64,000 nucleotides of DNA from Crambe crambe (GCA_963924555.1 OZ004588.1:2728001-2792000), one strand, 5' to 3'; counted from the stretch's first letter, positions 1 through 10,900 are shown. Numbers and translations are program-made. The notes: a model not told the origin generated them from the letters alone.

Positions 1-16
1 TGTGGGAGGTGTCATA

Positions 17-48
17 GTCAGGAGTGACTCCCTCAGGTGACTCCTGAC
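17..48. repeat. Small perfect inverted repeat
   Basis: GTCAGGAGT (17-25) is mirrored by ACTCCTGAC (40-48), with a 14-base spacer. It is probably a foldback remnant. The rest of 49-570 is AT-rich with no gene. Confidence 0.6.
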
Positions 49-695
49 TAGGTGTGGTATAATGTATGCTCATGAATTAATGAGACCAGTAGTAATTAAC
101 TAGGCTTCAATCTAATATGCTATTTTTGCTTATTATGCTTTTGAGCAATTCCTGAAAAAAATGCTCCATTATGCTCAAGTTATGCCCACTATTTAATATT
201 ATGGTTCATTAAACAAAGCCCAAAAGTCCATTAGTTCTAGATTTATTATTTTGAGTCGGTAACTCACAAACTGTACACATGACTAGTCAGTGGCAGTTGT
301 ATTGGAGTAGGAGTGATAACTTTATAAGGATTGATCTTGTTTGATAATGCACATTCCCAGACAGTTGTACAAGTAGGAGCTACTTGAGCCCCAAAAGGTT
401 ATCTTGACCTTTGAGTGATTGCTTACACTGCATGCATAGGGACTTTACTTACTATTTTTCCAAAATTAATATTCTAGCTTTATGCCTGATGGTAGGGAGT
501 ACCTATTATGCTCAAGATTATGCCAGTATATTAAGTTTGAGCCTAGTAGTAACACCAACTATGAAATACTGGGGTAAGGTGCCCAAACTTGTGTGCTGTA
601 TTATATAGATAGTGACGTAAAATGGGCATGGCTAGGCTGGTTATTTCTGGGGCACTACAGTCCACCATTGTCTGGCTGGTTTGGGAATGAGATGG

Positions 696-1587
696 CAGTG
701 GTGGTTTCTTTTTACTTCTTAAGAAGTACCCATCTTAATTGCACAGCCAGGGCCGGATCCAGGATTTTTTGATAGGTGGGGTTGCAGGACTAGGAGCACA
801 CATACACTGGGCCATGGGGAAGGGCCAAGAAAGAACAAGTTATTTGAAGGATCCATGTTGGCTTCACTTGCAGGCTGCCACTTCTTGAGCATTTGCTTCA
901 TAATGCACAAATTTGGATCCAAGAAGTCCAAAATTTTCCCCAAATTTCCCTAAATGGCACATATTTGTGTGCATTATATGACAGCATGAGTATAGGCAAA
1001 GGTGAACCATCTCAAAAATTGCTAGCTAGCTATTACACTCAAACTCTGAAGTGACACATGCAAGGTCACAGGTGTTCATGAAGGAAATCACAGTTAGTAT
1101 GCACTGAGTTATCTAATGTGTGACCTTGCAAATGAAAGCCAAAGTGTTCCAAAATTTAAAGTGCAAGTTCACAGGTGTGAAATAAGGAAGTCTCAGTTAG
1201 TATCCACTGAGTTATCTAATGTGTGAACTTGCCAAACATATACATAGACTTGACCATAGCCTTAGATTATGATGGCAGTAGTAACCACATTAGTTAAGTT
1301 AGCTCATAATATGTTCCTCTAATTATACTACTTTAGAGCAGAAACACAAGAAAATAGATACGGCTAAGCAAGTAGGCGTGATCAAATTGCATTAGCTATT
1401 ATAGCTAGTGTATCATTTCATAGCTTGGGAACAAAGGGGGGGGGGTTGCAACCCCCTCAACCCCACCCCTGGATCTAGCCTTGACAGCATTAGCAATGAA
1501 AATATAAAAATGGGTGTGGTTATGGGAGTGGTAGTAGGAGACCCACTATTAAGAAGTACCCTTTAGAAAATCCTGGATCCACCACTG
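696..1587. mobile_element. hAT-like non-autonomous element, 892 bp, absent from the right repeat copy
   Basis: Left end CAGTGGTGG and right end GGATCCACCACTG. The inner ends carry CTTAAGAAGTACCC and TTAAGAAGTACCCTTT. CAGTGG(C/T)GGATCC ends are common in hAT elements. GATGG is present at both flanks. The comparison with 62995-63045, which lacks it, defines the insertion independently of the TIRs. A second element (748-1493) is nested in it. Confidence 0.75.
748..1493. mobile_element. Nested TIR element of the CAGGGC.GGATCC family
   Basis: The left end CAGGGCCGGATCCAGG is the imperfect mirror of CCTGGATCTAGCCTTG. ACAGC flanks both sides (743-747 and 1494-1498). The interior (GGCCATGGGGAAGGG, TTGGCTTCACTTGCAGGCTG) is homologous to the element at 2038-2684. 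Reverse-strand ORF 719-943 is part of this element. Confidence 0.65.
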
Positions 1588-2037
1588 GATGGGGGATCTC
1601 AACTTCACCCCTGGATCCAGGGATCCAGCCATGTGCTTGTTATAAGATGCCGCCATGTTAGTGTATAGGTGAAGGGTATGTCTATGAGTATGAAGTGTCT
1701 GCTACAAGTCAACTCTGACTTCTTTTTAGTGTTAAAACATAATCTAACATACCAGCAACAGGACTCCTAAAGGCAAACTAGTACATTTCCCTTATACCAT
1801 GTACACCAATATGGACAAGTCCAACGTTATAGAAAGCCACACCTATTGCAACCTCTCTATAGGAACTAAGGAGACAGAAATATCATACTGTATTTATTGC
1901 CTGGAATTAATAGGCTCCTGCAGATTATGCTCAGATTTATACACAAGATTCTATTCTCAGATTCTCACTCTAGCCCCTATTATTCTTTCAATTGTACCCA
2001 TTATTCCCAAAGATTCTCTTATGCATAGCTATGGCAA

Positions 2038-2684
2038 CAGGGCTGGATTTGGATTATTAAATAGATGGAGTTGCATGACTATGGGCACACACTGGACCAT
2101 GGGGGAGGGTGTGGGAAAGGGTATGGGAATTATTTAGAGGACCATGTATGTTGGCTTCACTGATAGTTTGCCACATTTTGAGCTTTTAAATAATAATCCG
2201 AGTAGAGTAGTCTCCTATACCATAGATACATTTGTGTATGGTGTTGCATTCCTGTGAGTTGTTATAAACTAATGGTTTGTAACCTCAATACATAATCAAA
2301 CCATGATAATAACATTGAGGTGCATGCCTATACCAACTATCCCTAATAATGTAGCAGTTATTTTTTCTGGCTTCTTCAAGCTTCTTCTTCAATCTTGTTC
2401 AGCTTCTTGCCCTATTCCACCACCTCTAAATGGCATGTGTGGTCAGTCATATGCTAGCATTTGTGTAGGTAAGGGGTGCACCACACCAAAATTATGACAT
2501 CTTTGAAGTGACATATGCATGGAAATCAGTTTTTATGTACTAAGTTATAAAATGTGTGTCCTTGAAAGTGCAAGTCACTGTTTCTTACCACTTTGATGAA
2601 GTATGAAGTATATAATGTAAGTATGTAAGTAAGTGTGGGGGGTGGGGGAGGGCTCCTCATCCCAAACCCTGGATCCAGCCCAAG
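2038..2684. mobile_element. TIR element of the same family, copy 2
   Basis: Left end CAGGGCTGGATTTGG, right end CCCTGGATCCAGCCCAAG. The interior shares CACTGGACCATGGGGGAGGG and TTGGCTTCACTGATAGTTTG with the right-copy partner at 63472-64000 and, less closely, with 748-1493. There is no transposase ORF. It was present before the 61-kb duplication, as it occurs in both repeat copies. Confidence 0.65.
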
Positions 2685-3601
2685 CAAGATCATCCCCAGA
2701 ATAGAACTGAGTAACTGAGTATGTAGGGAAAAGCCACTAACATAGTTGCTAACTACTGGAAATGTTATAGTGACTGTTGATATGAGCCTATGGCATGCAC
2801 GAAAAATTATCGTCCACACCCATTTTCTAATAAACATGCCCATTAAAGTTGACCTTTTAAAAAAACCACCAATGAGACAACTTCAGATCACATGATGCGT
2901 GCTGAGCATGCATAATAATGCTACAGCTGAACTATAGTAACTACTTCTAGCTCCATGTAGCTCTATCTGTCGGGACAAGTCATTGTTAAAGCACTATGTC
3001 AGGTGGGACCGGGACAAGAGCTATAATATCATGAGTATCCCAGCCAAATCAGGAGAGTTGGCAGCTATGCACTAAATAGAACTGAGTAATACCCTACCAT
3101 CCTATCCACCATAATCTCCACTGTGGGGTGTGTTGCGGTGTTAGGTGTGCCAAATTAAACAGCTGTGGGTCCCTTTCCTCTCTATTATAGGAGCTACTGA
3201 GTCAGTTTGGGGAAATTTGTAGGCTGGATTTTCACCTACTGATGTCAGAAGAGAGTGAGACCAAGAGTTGAGAATGCAGGCTTTGCAAATTTCCTAATCT
3301 TCAACAACCTTGTCTTTTTCTATAATTTGAGTCAAATTGTTATGTGAAAATAATGGGATCATTTTTAAGGGGAAGTAAGTCCTAACATGTTTACTTACAA
3401 TGACGTATGCAAGGACATATATAGAGTCCCTATGAAAGGACTCACTTTTTCCCTCCATTACAATTAAATGTGTACATGTTCGTTCATATTGACTGAAGTG
3501 AACACCATAAAGTTATTGTTGATATAAATGTGGGTAGGACCCTGCTGATTTCTTGTATTGTAGATGAGTTAGTAATTTAGCAATATTTTACATATTTATA
3601 G
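2685..3601. other. Upstream sequence before the first recognised death-domain exon
   Basis: This stretch should contain or follow the missing 5' exon(s). The one candidate is a good acceptor (CTCTCTATTATAG at about 3190) followed by a frame reading ELLSQFGEICRLDFHLLM, but the phase does not fit the 3602 exon. No promoter element is clear. Confidence 0.4.
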
Positions 3602-3868
3602 CTCCTCCTCTCACCTTAAACAACGTTGTGGCAGTCCTAGAGAAACTTTCACTTAAAACTGTTGATCACTGCCTGTTTATCCCCGACTCCAAGTATGATT
3701 CTATACAATCCGAATATCACACCAACCAGGAAAGACTGGCAGCACTCATCAAGCATTGGATCTTTAATGATCCATATGCTTCCTGGAGGAAACTTATACG
3801 TCAGCTTGACAACTTTAGCCATTCAGATATAGCGGACAGGATACGGAAGTATGCAGAGAAACTAACAG
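3602..3868 (+). CDS. Death-fold exon 1 of the GTPase gene
   Basis: This 267-bp internal exon has an acceptor TTTATAG before 3602 and a donor ACAG|GTCAGT after 3868, phase 1 at both ends. It encodes about 89 residues. They show the death-domain pattern: an N-terminal amphipathic helix (VVAVLEKL), a D/IP-containing turn (IPDSKYDSI), a basic helix ending in IKHWIF, then the DPYASWRKLIRQL core with its conserved Trp, and a last helix (DIADRIRKYAE). The length matches a single death domain. It would mediate homotypic death-fold contacts in the cytoplasm. The exon opens with a P-x-L-T motif that is shared with the next two domain exons, which supports tandem duplication of one exon. The start is set by the splice acceptor rather than by the GTG codon inside it. 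Confidence 0.82.
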
Positions 3869-4570
3869 GTCAGTGAGTTTCATAACTCAGATGCTGAGAT
3901 GTGATAATGTAATTGAGCCCACACTCTAATTGTATTAGTGAGGAAAGAAATATATGTACATTGACAGATAGGTGGACAGATTCAGCATGCTGCAGTTTAA
4001 TTCTAGAAGTCAATGGTCTGTCAATTTATGGATCCTGCATTCATAGACTGTTCTGTTACAGTTGCAGCTGGTGTATTATCTCTAAGTGGTAATCTGCATT
4101 TTTTTTTGACTGGCAGCACATAGCACATGAGGACATGAGAGTATGACATTTTTACACAATTGCATATAATTATGTATTCTAACTTCTATATCTGCTGAGT
4201 CAACTATATCTTGGGGTTGATTGTCTACTTGACTACTGCACATGTTGAGACCCATGCCCAGTTACGAGTAGAGACTTAAAGTCTGTACAAAATTCAATTT
4301 TTTGCTTGTCAATTTCATTGCACTATTCGAACACACCCTATTATAGTTCACTCTGACACCTTGAGTCATGTAATCAGCTCTCTGCTGATGTCAGGAGTTA
4401 TACCCAGTTCCAGAAATTTCCAAGTTGAAATATTTCACATTTTAATTTATCAATGAAATTTAATTTCGGAAACATTATATACAACATCCAAAAATTTTAA
4501 ACAACAAATTGTTATTGCATCCAGATGTGTGTGAATTAGAGTTCGACTAGTTACCGCATGTACGTATGTA

Positions 4571-4884
4571 ATGGCAGAGTCTGTGGCTGAGTCACAATGT
4601 GAGAGGCTATCATGAATACAGAACAATATGGACAGCAGCTATTGGAGAGTCTCTTTGTTGTATTAGGGGAACCTACTAATACAATAGATCAATACACTGT
4701 TGCTGTAATTAGAAGTGGATTAGTTGTTGGACATTTGCCTAAGAAGATTTCGAGATTTTGCTCACTTTTTTTGAGGAGAGGAGGTACCATATATTGTATA
4801 GTCACCAAATATTCCGCAGACCTCCCTCAAGGTGGACTAGAGATCCCCTGTACTTTGCACTTTGAAGGGAAATCAATTCTTTGA
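4571..4884 (+). pseudogene. HIRAN-like transposon-associated ORF fragment, frameshifted
   Basis: The main frame (4612-4884) carries VVGHLPKKISRFCSLFLRRG (encoded from about 4729) and LPQGGLEIPC, preceded by DQYTVAV. The pattern D-x-x-A/T-V-A-V ... VGHLP-[KR]-[KE]-I resembles the HIRAN fold, and I associate closely similar ORFs with dispersed repeats in sponge and cnidarian genomes (from memory, not searched). The first part of the same protein appears in another frame: the codons for YHEYRTIWTAAIGESL lie at about 4603-4650. A frameshift near 4655-4668 therefore separates the two halves. A possible start (MAESVAESQ) at 4571 is in a third frame and soon stops. It is non-functional as it stands and was probably carried in by an element inserted in the intron. 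Confidence 0.5.
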
Positions 4885-5159
4885 AAGACACTTCTAAAAA
4901 CGCATGCCCAATCTCAATTCATAATCAGTACTTACATCATTGTTTTCATCTGCTAAAATTGTATTACAAAAGTTTTTTTTTATATTTCATTAATCATCAA
5001 ATGAAATACAGTTGAAGAATTGCGACCAGAAGGTTAGGTAAGTTACATATATTGCATGCCGTAGTTGAATGTACAAACGTCTACATGTGGCTAAATGGTG
5101 CCTTTATATGGAAAAAATCGATAGTATAGACTGATTACCGAAATTGCCGAATTTTTATC

Positions 5160-5420
5160 CTCACCAAAATTATCCCGCTGTATGTACATCAATAAATCAA
5201 TCACTGTTCACATCCACTTCTATCTCTGAATCTTCCATGTCTGAAAAACTGTCGGAATCCTGCCTACGTAAGTACGTACTTCATGTATGGACCAGTTTCT
5301 TAGCTTCACCCATAACTTTGTCCACTTCCTTATTAGCGAGTGCTACTCTCCTTGAGGTCATAATGTTGGATAAAGATCCACTGGGGCATCTTTAGCCTTG
5401 AAATACTTCTGTAAAGACAT
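5160..5420 (-). pseudogene. Degenerate transposase-like N-terminus (minus strand)
   Basis: Reading down from an ATG complement at 5418-5420 gives MSLQKYFKAKDAPVDLYPTL then a stop. One frame over, the sequence continues with a stretch containing RRVALANKEVDKVMGEAKK and later a short acidic Ser/Asp/Glu run. A start like MSL-x-KYFK followed by an ALANKEV helix resembles the beginning of transposon proteins that I associate with sponges and cnidarians. Two or more frame breaks and stops make it non-functional. It lies about 300 bp from the HIRAN-like fragment in opposite orientation. The two may be relics of one element or of independent insertions. Family assignment is tentative. Confidence 0.3.
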
Positions 5421-6935
5421 GTCTTGAGTATGTCAGAGCCACGTGTTATCTAAATTTCTGTAATTTACAAATATAATTTTCTGGTAAGTAGTTTTATTCA
5501 GACAATTCAATTTCGAATACTTCCAACTTCCAAAAATATTTTAGTTTTGAATTTTTTCTGGAACTACAATAACTAGTATCAATACTCTAAGTGCTAAGTA
5601 GATTTATTCAGAGCTATCTAGATCTTGGGGTTAGTAGGTGAATGCACTGCACATACAGAAAGAGAGCAAAGAGCATTATAGAAATGCAACAGTCACTGAA
5701 TTCAGGATAACAAAGAGGTTCTATGTAACTGAAGTTATTCTGTAATGTATGGAAATGAGTTGTCTCACATAGCCAGCCTCTTGATTGCAATGCTGAGATC
5801 ACTAGCATATGTTAGGAAAGGCTATCGTAGAGGTTTTGTCTATAGGACCAGAAGGAGTGTGATTAAGTGAATTAGACTCTTGCTCTCTAATTTCTTTTTT
5901 CTTGGATAGCAATAGTCATGCAAAATGTTAAATTTTAATAATAAGGTCAGTCAGTCCTATTGAAGAGAACTGCAAGAAATGTGAACAAACTACGTATAGT
6001 AGTAAGAGACTTGCTGTATTCTATATTCTGGGGGAAAGTTTAGTATTATTTTGGACAACATCTAGGGGATGAAATTTCCCTACACCTCCCCCTTATGGTT
6101 AGAGTTAGACAAGAATTAGGTGGTTTGAGGTTTCCATGCAATGGTTAACAGTGACTTCTAAATGTTTGACCTCGTAACTTCCCCTCCAAGTCGAAAATCC
6201 TCTTATTTGTATGCTATGGTACATTATGAAAGAGCCAACTTTGGAAAAGTTGGACCATCCACAGCTACTTTAATTATGTATTGTGTCTCTGAGAGTTTGA
6301 GCTGAGCATTTGCATGTGATGATTATTTACATATACACCATAGAATATGTGGTTCATGATTGGAAGACTGTCAGTTCAGCAGACTAGATCCACCCTTACA
6401 TGCTCTTACCTGTTATGTGTGTCTATAATTGATTTTGTATTTAAAATCATTGAGTGGGAAATGGGAGTGGTTATGGGAGGAGTATTTTAGTTCCTCCTCA
6501 AAGAAGAATCACATGCCTTCATTTTTTCTAGATTCACCTACTGAGCATACAAAGTCACAAAAATGGCCTACAATATGAGTGTATAATTTATTTACTGTGC
6601 AATGAAGACATGTGAGCTTGACCAAACCCATTTCTTGCATGTTAGTGATGCTATTCTGCAATCAAGTGGATGGCTACACAAGACATGGAAGTGAGGGGAT
6701 CATGCTTTTAGCTAAGTAGGACCCTCACCTCCTAAATAGCCTAATTGATCCATTGATAGCATAAACTTCCCCTCCCCTCCCACATTGATTATTTATTGTA
6801 TTATCCTCAAACATAATACACACCCACACACAAACATCTCAGTGCCTTACTCTCTATATGGAACCCTCCATGGTGCTTGACTAGTACTGTAAATTCTGTG
6901 TGTGTGTCTTATCTGAGTGTTTGTGTCCTCCCCAG

Positions 6936-7178
6936 ACCCCAGCCTCACCTCTCACAGTTTGCTGGCTGCTCTGGACACTGTGGGGGACAATTACTTGGAT
7001 GGTGTACTTAACATACCACAGGGAAAGAGTAGGGAGATGAAGTCACGCGAAGAGAAGATAAAGTACTATATAAATTTTCATCCAAACGCTGGATGGAATC
7101 ACCTGGCTGGGAAACTTCTCTCATGGGAACCACAGACAGCTCTTAAGAAAGTGAAGGGGAATATTACAGCTGATAAAG
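6936..7178 (+). CDS. Death-fold exon 2 of the GTPase gene
   Basis: The exon is 243 bp, between TCCTCCCCAG and AAAG|GTAGGT, with phase 1 at both ends (81 codons). It starts with the shared (D)PSLT motif, then a helix SLLAALDTVGD. The second half is the clearer part of the fold: a charged helix (SREEKIKYYINFHP), the Trp-containing core NAGWNHLAGKLL, and a terminal helix ALKKVKGNI. The region between helices 2 and 3 is about 8 residues shorter than in exons 1 and 3, so this is the most divergent of the three tandem domains. No frame break is present. Because its length is a multiple of three with equal phases, skipping it would leave the protein in frame. Confidence 0.75.
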
Positions 7179-7623
7179 GTAGGTGTGTACACACTAGAAC
7201 ACATTCCACCATGTATCCACCACTACCAGAGTGTCCACACTTCAAAATACACTTTTCCAAGTTAAGAACACGCTCCTTATAAAGTAAAGTTTTCCCAGTA
7301 TCTGCCAATATGTGGTAGTCCAGGGGTTTCATACAGCAGAGAGGGAAAGGGGAGAAACCCCCCTCTGATTAAAATTCCCCCTAAACAAATAATTACTTAA
7401 TGTGTCTTAAAAATAGTAATCCTGAAAAAGAAACTATCTTCCCTTCCACAGCTAATTGTATATGAAGTAGATCAATAATGCAGTCACAACTTTGCTTTGA
7501 ATTTTAAGTGCACATGACAGTCGTAGAAAGTAATTAAAGTGGGTGTGGTTACATTTTTCTCACACAGGCATGCCAATATGCATAGTCCACCCTGTATCCT
7601 AATTCCTGTATGAAACCTGCCCA

Positions 7624-8373
7624 GTGTGTCTACCTCAGTATGGAGATCCCAATGTGTCCACCACTATGTGGAGGTCCTAGTGCATGTGTCCACCACTATG
7701 TGGAGGTCCCAGTGTGTCCACCACTATGTGGAGGTCCCAGTGTGTCCACCACTATGTGGAGGTCCCAGTGTGTCCACCACTATGTGGAGGTCCCAGTGCA
7801 TGTGTCCACCACTATGTGGAGGTCCCAGTGTGTCCACCACTATGTGGAGGTCCCAGTGTGTCCACCACTATGTGGAGGTCCCAGTGTGTCCACCACTATG
7901 TGGATGTCCCACCACTATGTGGAGGTCCCAGTGTGTCCACCACTATGTGGAGGTCCCAGTGCATGTGTCCACCACTATGTGGAGGTCCCAGTGTGTCCAC
8001 CACTATGTGGATGTCCCACCACTATGTGGAGGTTCCAGTGTGTCCACCACTATGTGGAGGTCCCAGTGTGTCCACCACTATGTGGAGGTCCCAGTGTGTC
8101 CACCACTATGTGGAGGTCCCAGTGTGTCCACCACTATGTGGAGGTCCCAGTGTGTCCACCACTATGTGGATGTCCCAGTGTGTCCACCACTATGTGGAGG
8201 TTCCAGTGTGTCCACCACTATGTGGAGGTCCCAGTGTGTCCTCCACTATGTGGAGGTCCCAGTGTGTCCTCCACTATGTGGAGGTCCCAGTGTGTCCTCC
8301 ACTATGTGGAGGTCCCAGTGTGTCCTCCACTATGTGGAGGTTCCAGTGTGTCCACTACTATGTGGAGGTTCCA
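7624..8373. repeat. 28-bp minisatellite, about 27 units, open in all three plus-strand frames
   Basis: The consensus 28-bp unit begins GTGTGTCCACCACTATGTGG and continues AGGTCCCA. Most copies differ by 0-2 bases. Length variants include units with an extra GTGCAT (near 7680, 7796, 7960) and shortened units joined at GATGTCCCACCACTATG (near 7905 and 8015). The first unit is degenerate. Four consecutive late units (about 8230-8340) share CCTCCACT for CCACCACT, a sign of local homogenisation. Because 28 is not divisible by 3 and the unit lacks plus-strand stops, all three frames read through, each giving a Cys/Val/Pro-rich 28-residue periodic peptide. The array lies in an intron, so I treat this as a repeat and not as protein. 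Confidence 0.92.
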
Positions 8374-8831
8374 GTGTACTTGTATATAGCAGTGGAATTG
8401 ATGTGTATGTGTTGTCTACTCATAATTCTGTTCATTTGGAGGAAGTTTTGAAAACTACATAAATGTGGTTTGTGGCATGTAGTGTTGTTGGTCAAATGTA
8501 AACAGTCTCTATGGCATGACATCTTGTAACTATACATTCCTATTTGACATTAAGCATGTGTGCCATTGTGGATATCCCAGGGTTCCAATTGTAATGTGTA
8601 TAAGGAAGAATCTTAGGCTTTTAGATGTATTTGTGTAAGAATATTATTAAAGGTGTCATATCTATCACTCCATTGATTCTTTTGCCAACAGATACAGTTC
8701 TTAGTACAACTGATTTTTTTCGGAGGGTTTTTTGTGTTTTTTCTATTTTACACTTAAGTCCAATTATGCACTCCTTGTTGAGTGTACATATGGCTAGAGG
8801 GTGTGAACCAGGATAGGTAAGGTTGTGCATC

Positions 8832-8838
8832 AGTGTGT

Positions 8839-8869
<31 letters not shown>

Positions 8870-8880
8870 GGGGGGGGGGG
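8832..8880. repeat. (GT)n followed by a poly-G run
   Basis: About ten GT dinucleotides run directly into about 27 consecutive G residues, intronic. The G run on the plus strand could form a G-quadruplex and is a likely site of sequencing or length error. Confidence 0.9.
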
Positions 8881-9175
8881 AAGGGGGTAACAGCTGAAAG
8901 TTTATGGAAGGCATTATTTCATTATTATTATTATTGAAATGTGCAACACAAGTCTTTTTATGTCAAAGCAATTCCCACTATATACAGTACCTGTCATTCA
9001 TCTCTTGATGTTAACACTAAGTGCATGCATACACCTCATATTGTCTGTAGAGCATAAACTATAGTTGACTGAAGTAATACATGCTCATACTATTTCCATT
9101 TGTTCCTGTTACTTGTTGAATGGACTTGTTTTTGTTGCTCAGCTCATGTTTTATTCTCTATGTTCTCTCCCACAG

Positions 9176-9445
9176 ACCCCTCCCTCACCCTCACTAATCT
9201 CACTCAGCTGCTGGAGGATGTGGGGAATTTGATTGGTGTGACTCAGTATCTAGATATCCCCTACTCAGTGTATGATAGTATTACAACAATAACACAACAG
9301 TCCAGTTGGTCTGAATATAGGAAGGCTTGTTGGGAGTGGTACCTGAACAACCACCCATGCCCTTCATGGCGTCACATTGCTAATGCTCTGTATATGAGTG
9401 AGGAGCATGGAGTGCTAGAAGTGTTGAAGAGTCGCTACATTAAAG
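9176..9445 (+). CDS. Death-fold exon 3 of the GTPase gene
   Basis: The exon is 270 bp (90 codons), from CCCACAG to TAAAG|GTGAGT, with phase 1 at both ends. It opens with the shared (D)PSLTLTNLTQLLEDV segment, then a helix with IPYSVYDSI aligned to the IPDSKYDSI of exon 1. A Trp-rich helix follows (WSEYRKACWEWYL), then the core HPCPSWRHIANAL and a final helix (VLEVLKSRYI). It is a full-length death domain by pattern and has no frame break. Its terminal G completes a Gly codon with the first two bases of the 18741 exon, giving GSAESRRLYNEAM just ahead of the P-loop. This supports direct splicing of exon 3 to the GTPase exon across 9.3 kb. Confidence 0.82.
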
Positions 9446-10900
9446 GTGAGTCTGGTTCTCTGTGATGATTACTGGAATGGTTGATTTGCATGTGTCCTGT
9501 CCCCAACTATGTAAAAACATCATCTTATATGCCACTGTTATTAATTAAATTTCTTCTCTCATAATCGATTGTTGTTGTTATTGTTGTTGTTGTTGTTGTG
9601 ATTGTTGTTATTTTTGTTTGTTTTAATTCATTGGGTAGATGATATGAATATCGTGTATTAGTCATCTGCTATGGAGTACTGGCAGGAAGTTACATATAAA
9701 AATACAATACTCTTTTTGCAGAAATATTAATTCAGTGTATTTTCTGCTGGTACTTAAGCCACTCTGTTTTTTGGAAAGAAGAATGAAGGAACCATTTGTA
9801 GTAGAAAATGGTAGTTCTTATGAAGAGATGCAGTCTTGCTGATATAGCTACTTACATTCAAGAATGAGCCTTCAACAAGAAAACAGTGTTCTAGCATAGC
9901 TGTACTACTCCACTGACAGTTGATAGAATTCTTTCTCTGCATGCCTATCACATGGTTTTATAAGACAAGTACGTACGTGCAGCTTGGACATGAAGCAGGT
10001 TGCCGAAACTTGTCAGCTGATTCAACCTGTGCCTAATTGCTTCAGCCAGTTAGCAGATCGAGGTTATAGTAGTTTGACTACTTCAGCTTCAAGGTTGGAT
10101 GAGCAGTGCTTCTACATAGCAGAGGATCATCTTGGGCTCTAACTGAGCTACATTAAACATCTTTATATACTAAGTGCTATATATATTGTGAGACGATCGG
10201 TCATTTTCCGAGGGCCATATTTGTTGTATGTTGTGTAGATTAACAAATCTACATGAGGTCTTTCCATATGCAGGGTAACTTACCATGACAGTAGCAATAA
10301 ATTTGAAGGCTCTCAATATACTGCTCTGAAAGCCTTGCAAATCGGCAGAAAACAGCTATTGGGCCTCTGAATACCTTCTTATCAAACTATGGAGATTAAC
10401 TCATTAACAGCATTACATAACCACATACCTTAATATCTACAAACACATTACAAGTATGCATGACACTTTTACAAGCTATTTGAAATGAGATTACAAGAAG
10501 TCAGTCAAGGTGAGTCTGGTTCTCTGTGATGATTACTGGAATTGTTGATTTGCATGTGAGTCTTCTCTCCTGTCCTCAAAGAAGTAAAAGCATCTTCCTA
10601 TATGCCACTGTTATTAAAGAAAGTTTAAATCGGTTCTCTCATAATCGATTGTTGTTAGTTGTTATTATTATTATTGTGATTGTTGTTGTTATAAATATTT
10701 GTTTTGATTCATGGGGTAGGTTGTATATTAGATATCTGCTATGGCTAAAGTACTGGCAAGAAGTTGCGTATAAAAATACAATACTCTTCTGCCATCCATA
10801 TGAATCCTCTGCTGGTACTTAAGCCACTCTATTTTTAGGAAAGAAAAATAAAGGAACCATTGTAATAGCAGCAGTCCTCATGAAAAAATGGAGTCTTGTG
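9446..10900 (+). repeat. Intronic direct duplication starting at the exon 3 donor
   Basis: The 5' part of this intron, starting with the splice donor (AGGTGAGTCTGGTTCTCTG at 9444), recurs at about 10508 with the same TGATTACTGG, TTG-rich tract (9569-9605 against about 10648-10690) and CTGGTACTTAAGCCACTCT segment. The second copy keeps the donor-like sequence but no death-fold exon lies in front of it; only the dispersed TTAACAGCATTACATAACCA repeat (near 10404) does. Part of the segment around 10245-10325 is an inverted copy of 15420-15478. Confidence 0.7.

Larger units (their letters stand above)
571..2560. repeat. Direct repeat, left copy, interrupted by a transposon
   Basis: This is the partner of 62914-64000. 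The left copy holds about 915 extra bases between GGGAATGAG (about 690) and CAACTTCACCCCTG (about 1597). These correspond to the hAT-like insertion at 696-1587. The right copy therefore shows the uninserted site. Confidence 0.88.
3869..6935 (+). other. Intron with transposon debris, no functional gene
   Basis: This is the intron between death-fold exons 1 and 2. It contains the HIRAN-like fragment at 4571-4884 and the reverse-strand transposase-like fragment at 5160-5420. In 5421-6935 I see only AT-rich unique-looking sequence with no ORF of coding character. It ends in a CA-rich then pyrimidine-rich tract leading to the CCTCCCCAG acceptor. Confidence 0.55.
7179..9175 (+). other. Intron carrying a 28-bp minisatellite and a GT/poly-G tract
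   Basis: This is the intron between death-fold exons 2 and 3. Besides the minisatellite (7624-8373) and the simple tract (8832-8880) it has no coding signal. An AGGGGTTTCATACAGCA piece near 7321 belongs to a short motif that recurs near 37930 and 48405. The intron ends in TTCTCTCCCACAG. Confidence 0.6.

Noticed and set aside
1799..2497. ORFs MYTNMDKSNV... and MIITLRCMPI..., repeated near the other end of the window
   Set aside because: Conserved only because the DNA is a recent direct repeat overlapping a transposon; there is no splice or domain support.
3191..3260. Possible exon reading ELLSQFGEICRLDFHLLM after a good acceptor
   Set aside because: The frame closes soon after, the only nearby donor gives phase 2, and all other exons of the gene use phase 1. 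It may be a remnant, but is not supported as an exon.
7624..8373. CRISPR-like look (28-bp repeats, partial dyad)
   Set aside because: Units are directly adjacent with no unique spacers, and the context is a eukaryotic intron.
7610..8462. Three overlapping 255-278 codon ORFs rich in Cys, His and Val
   Set aside because: They are the three frames of one 28-bp tandem repeat inside an intron, without independent start, splice or composition evidence.
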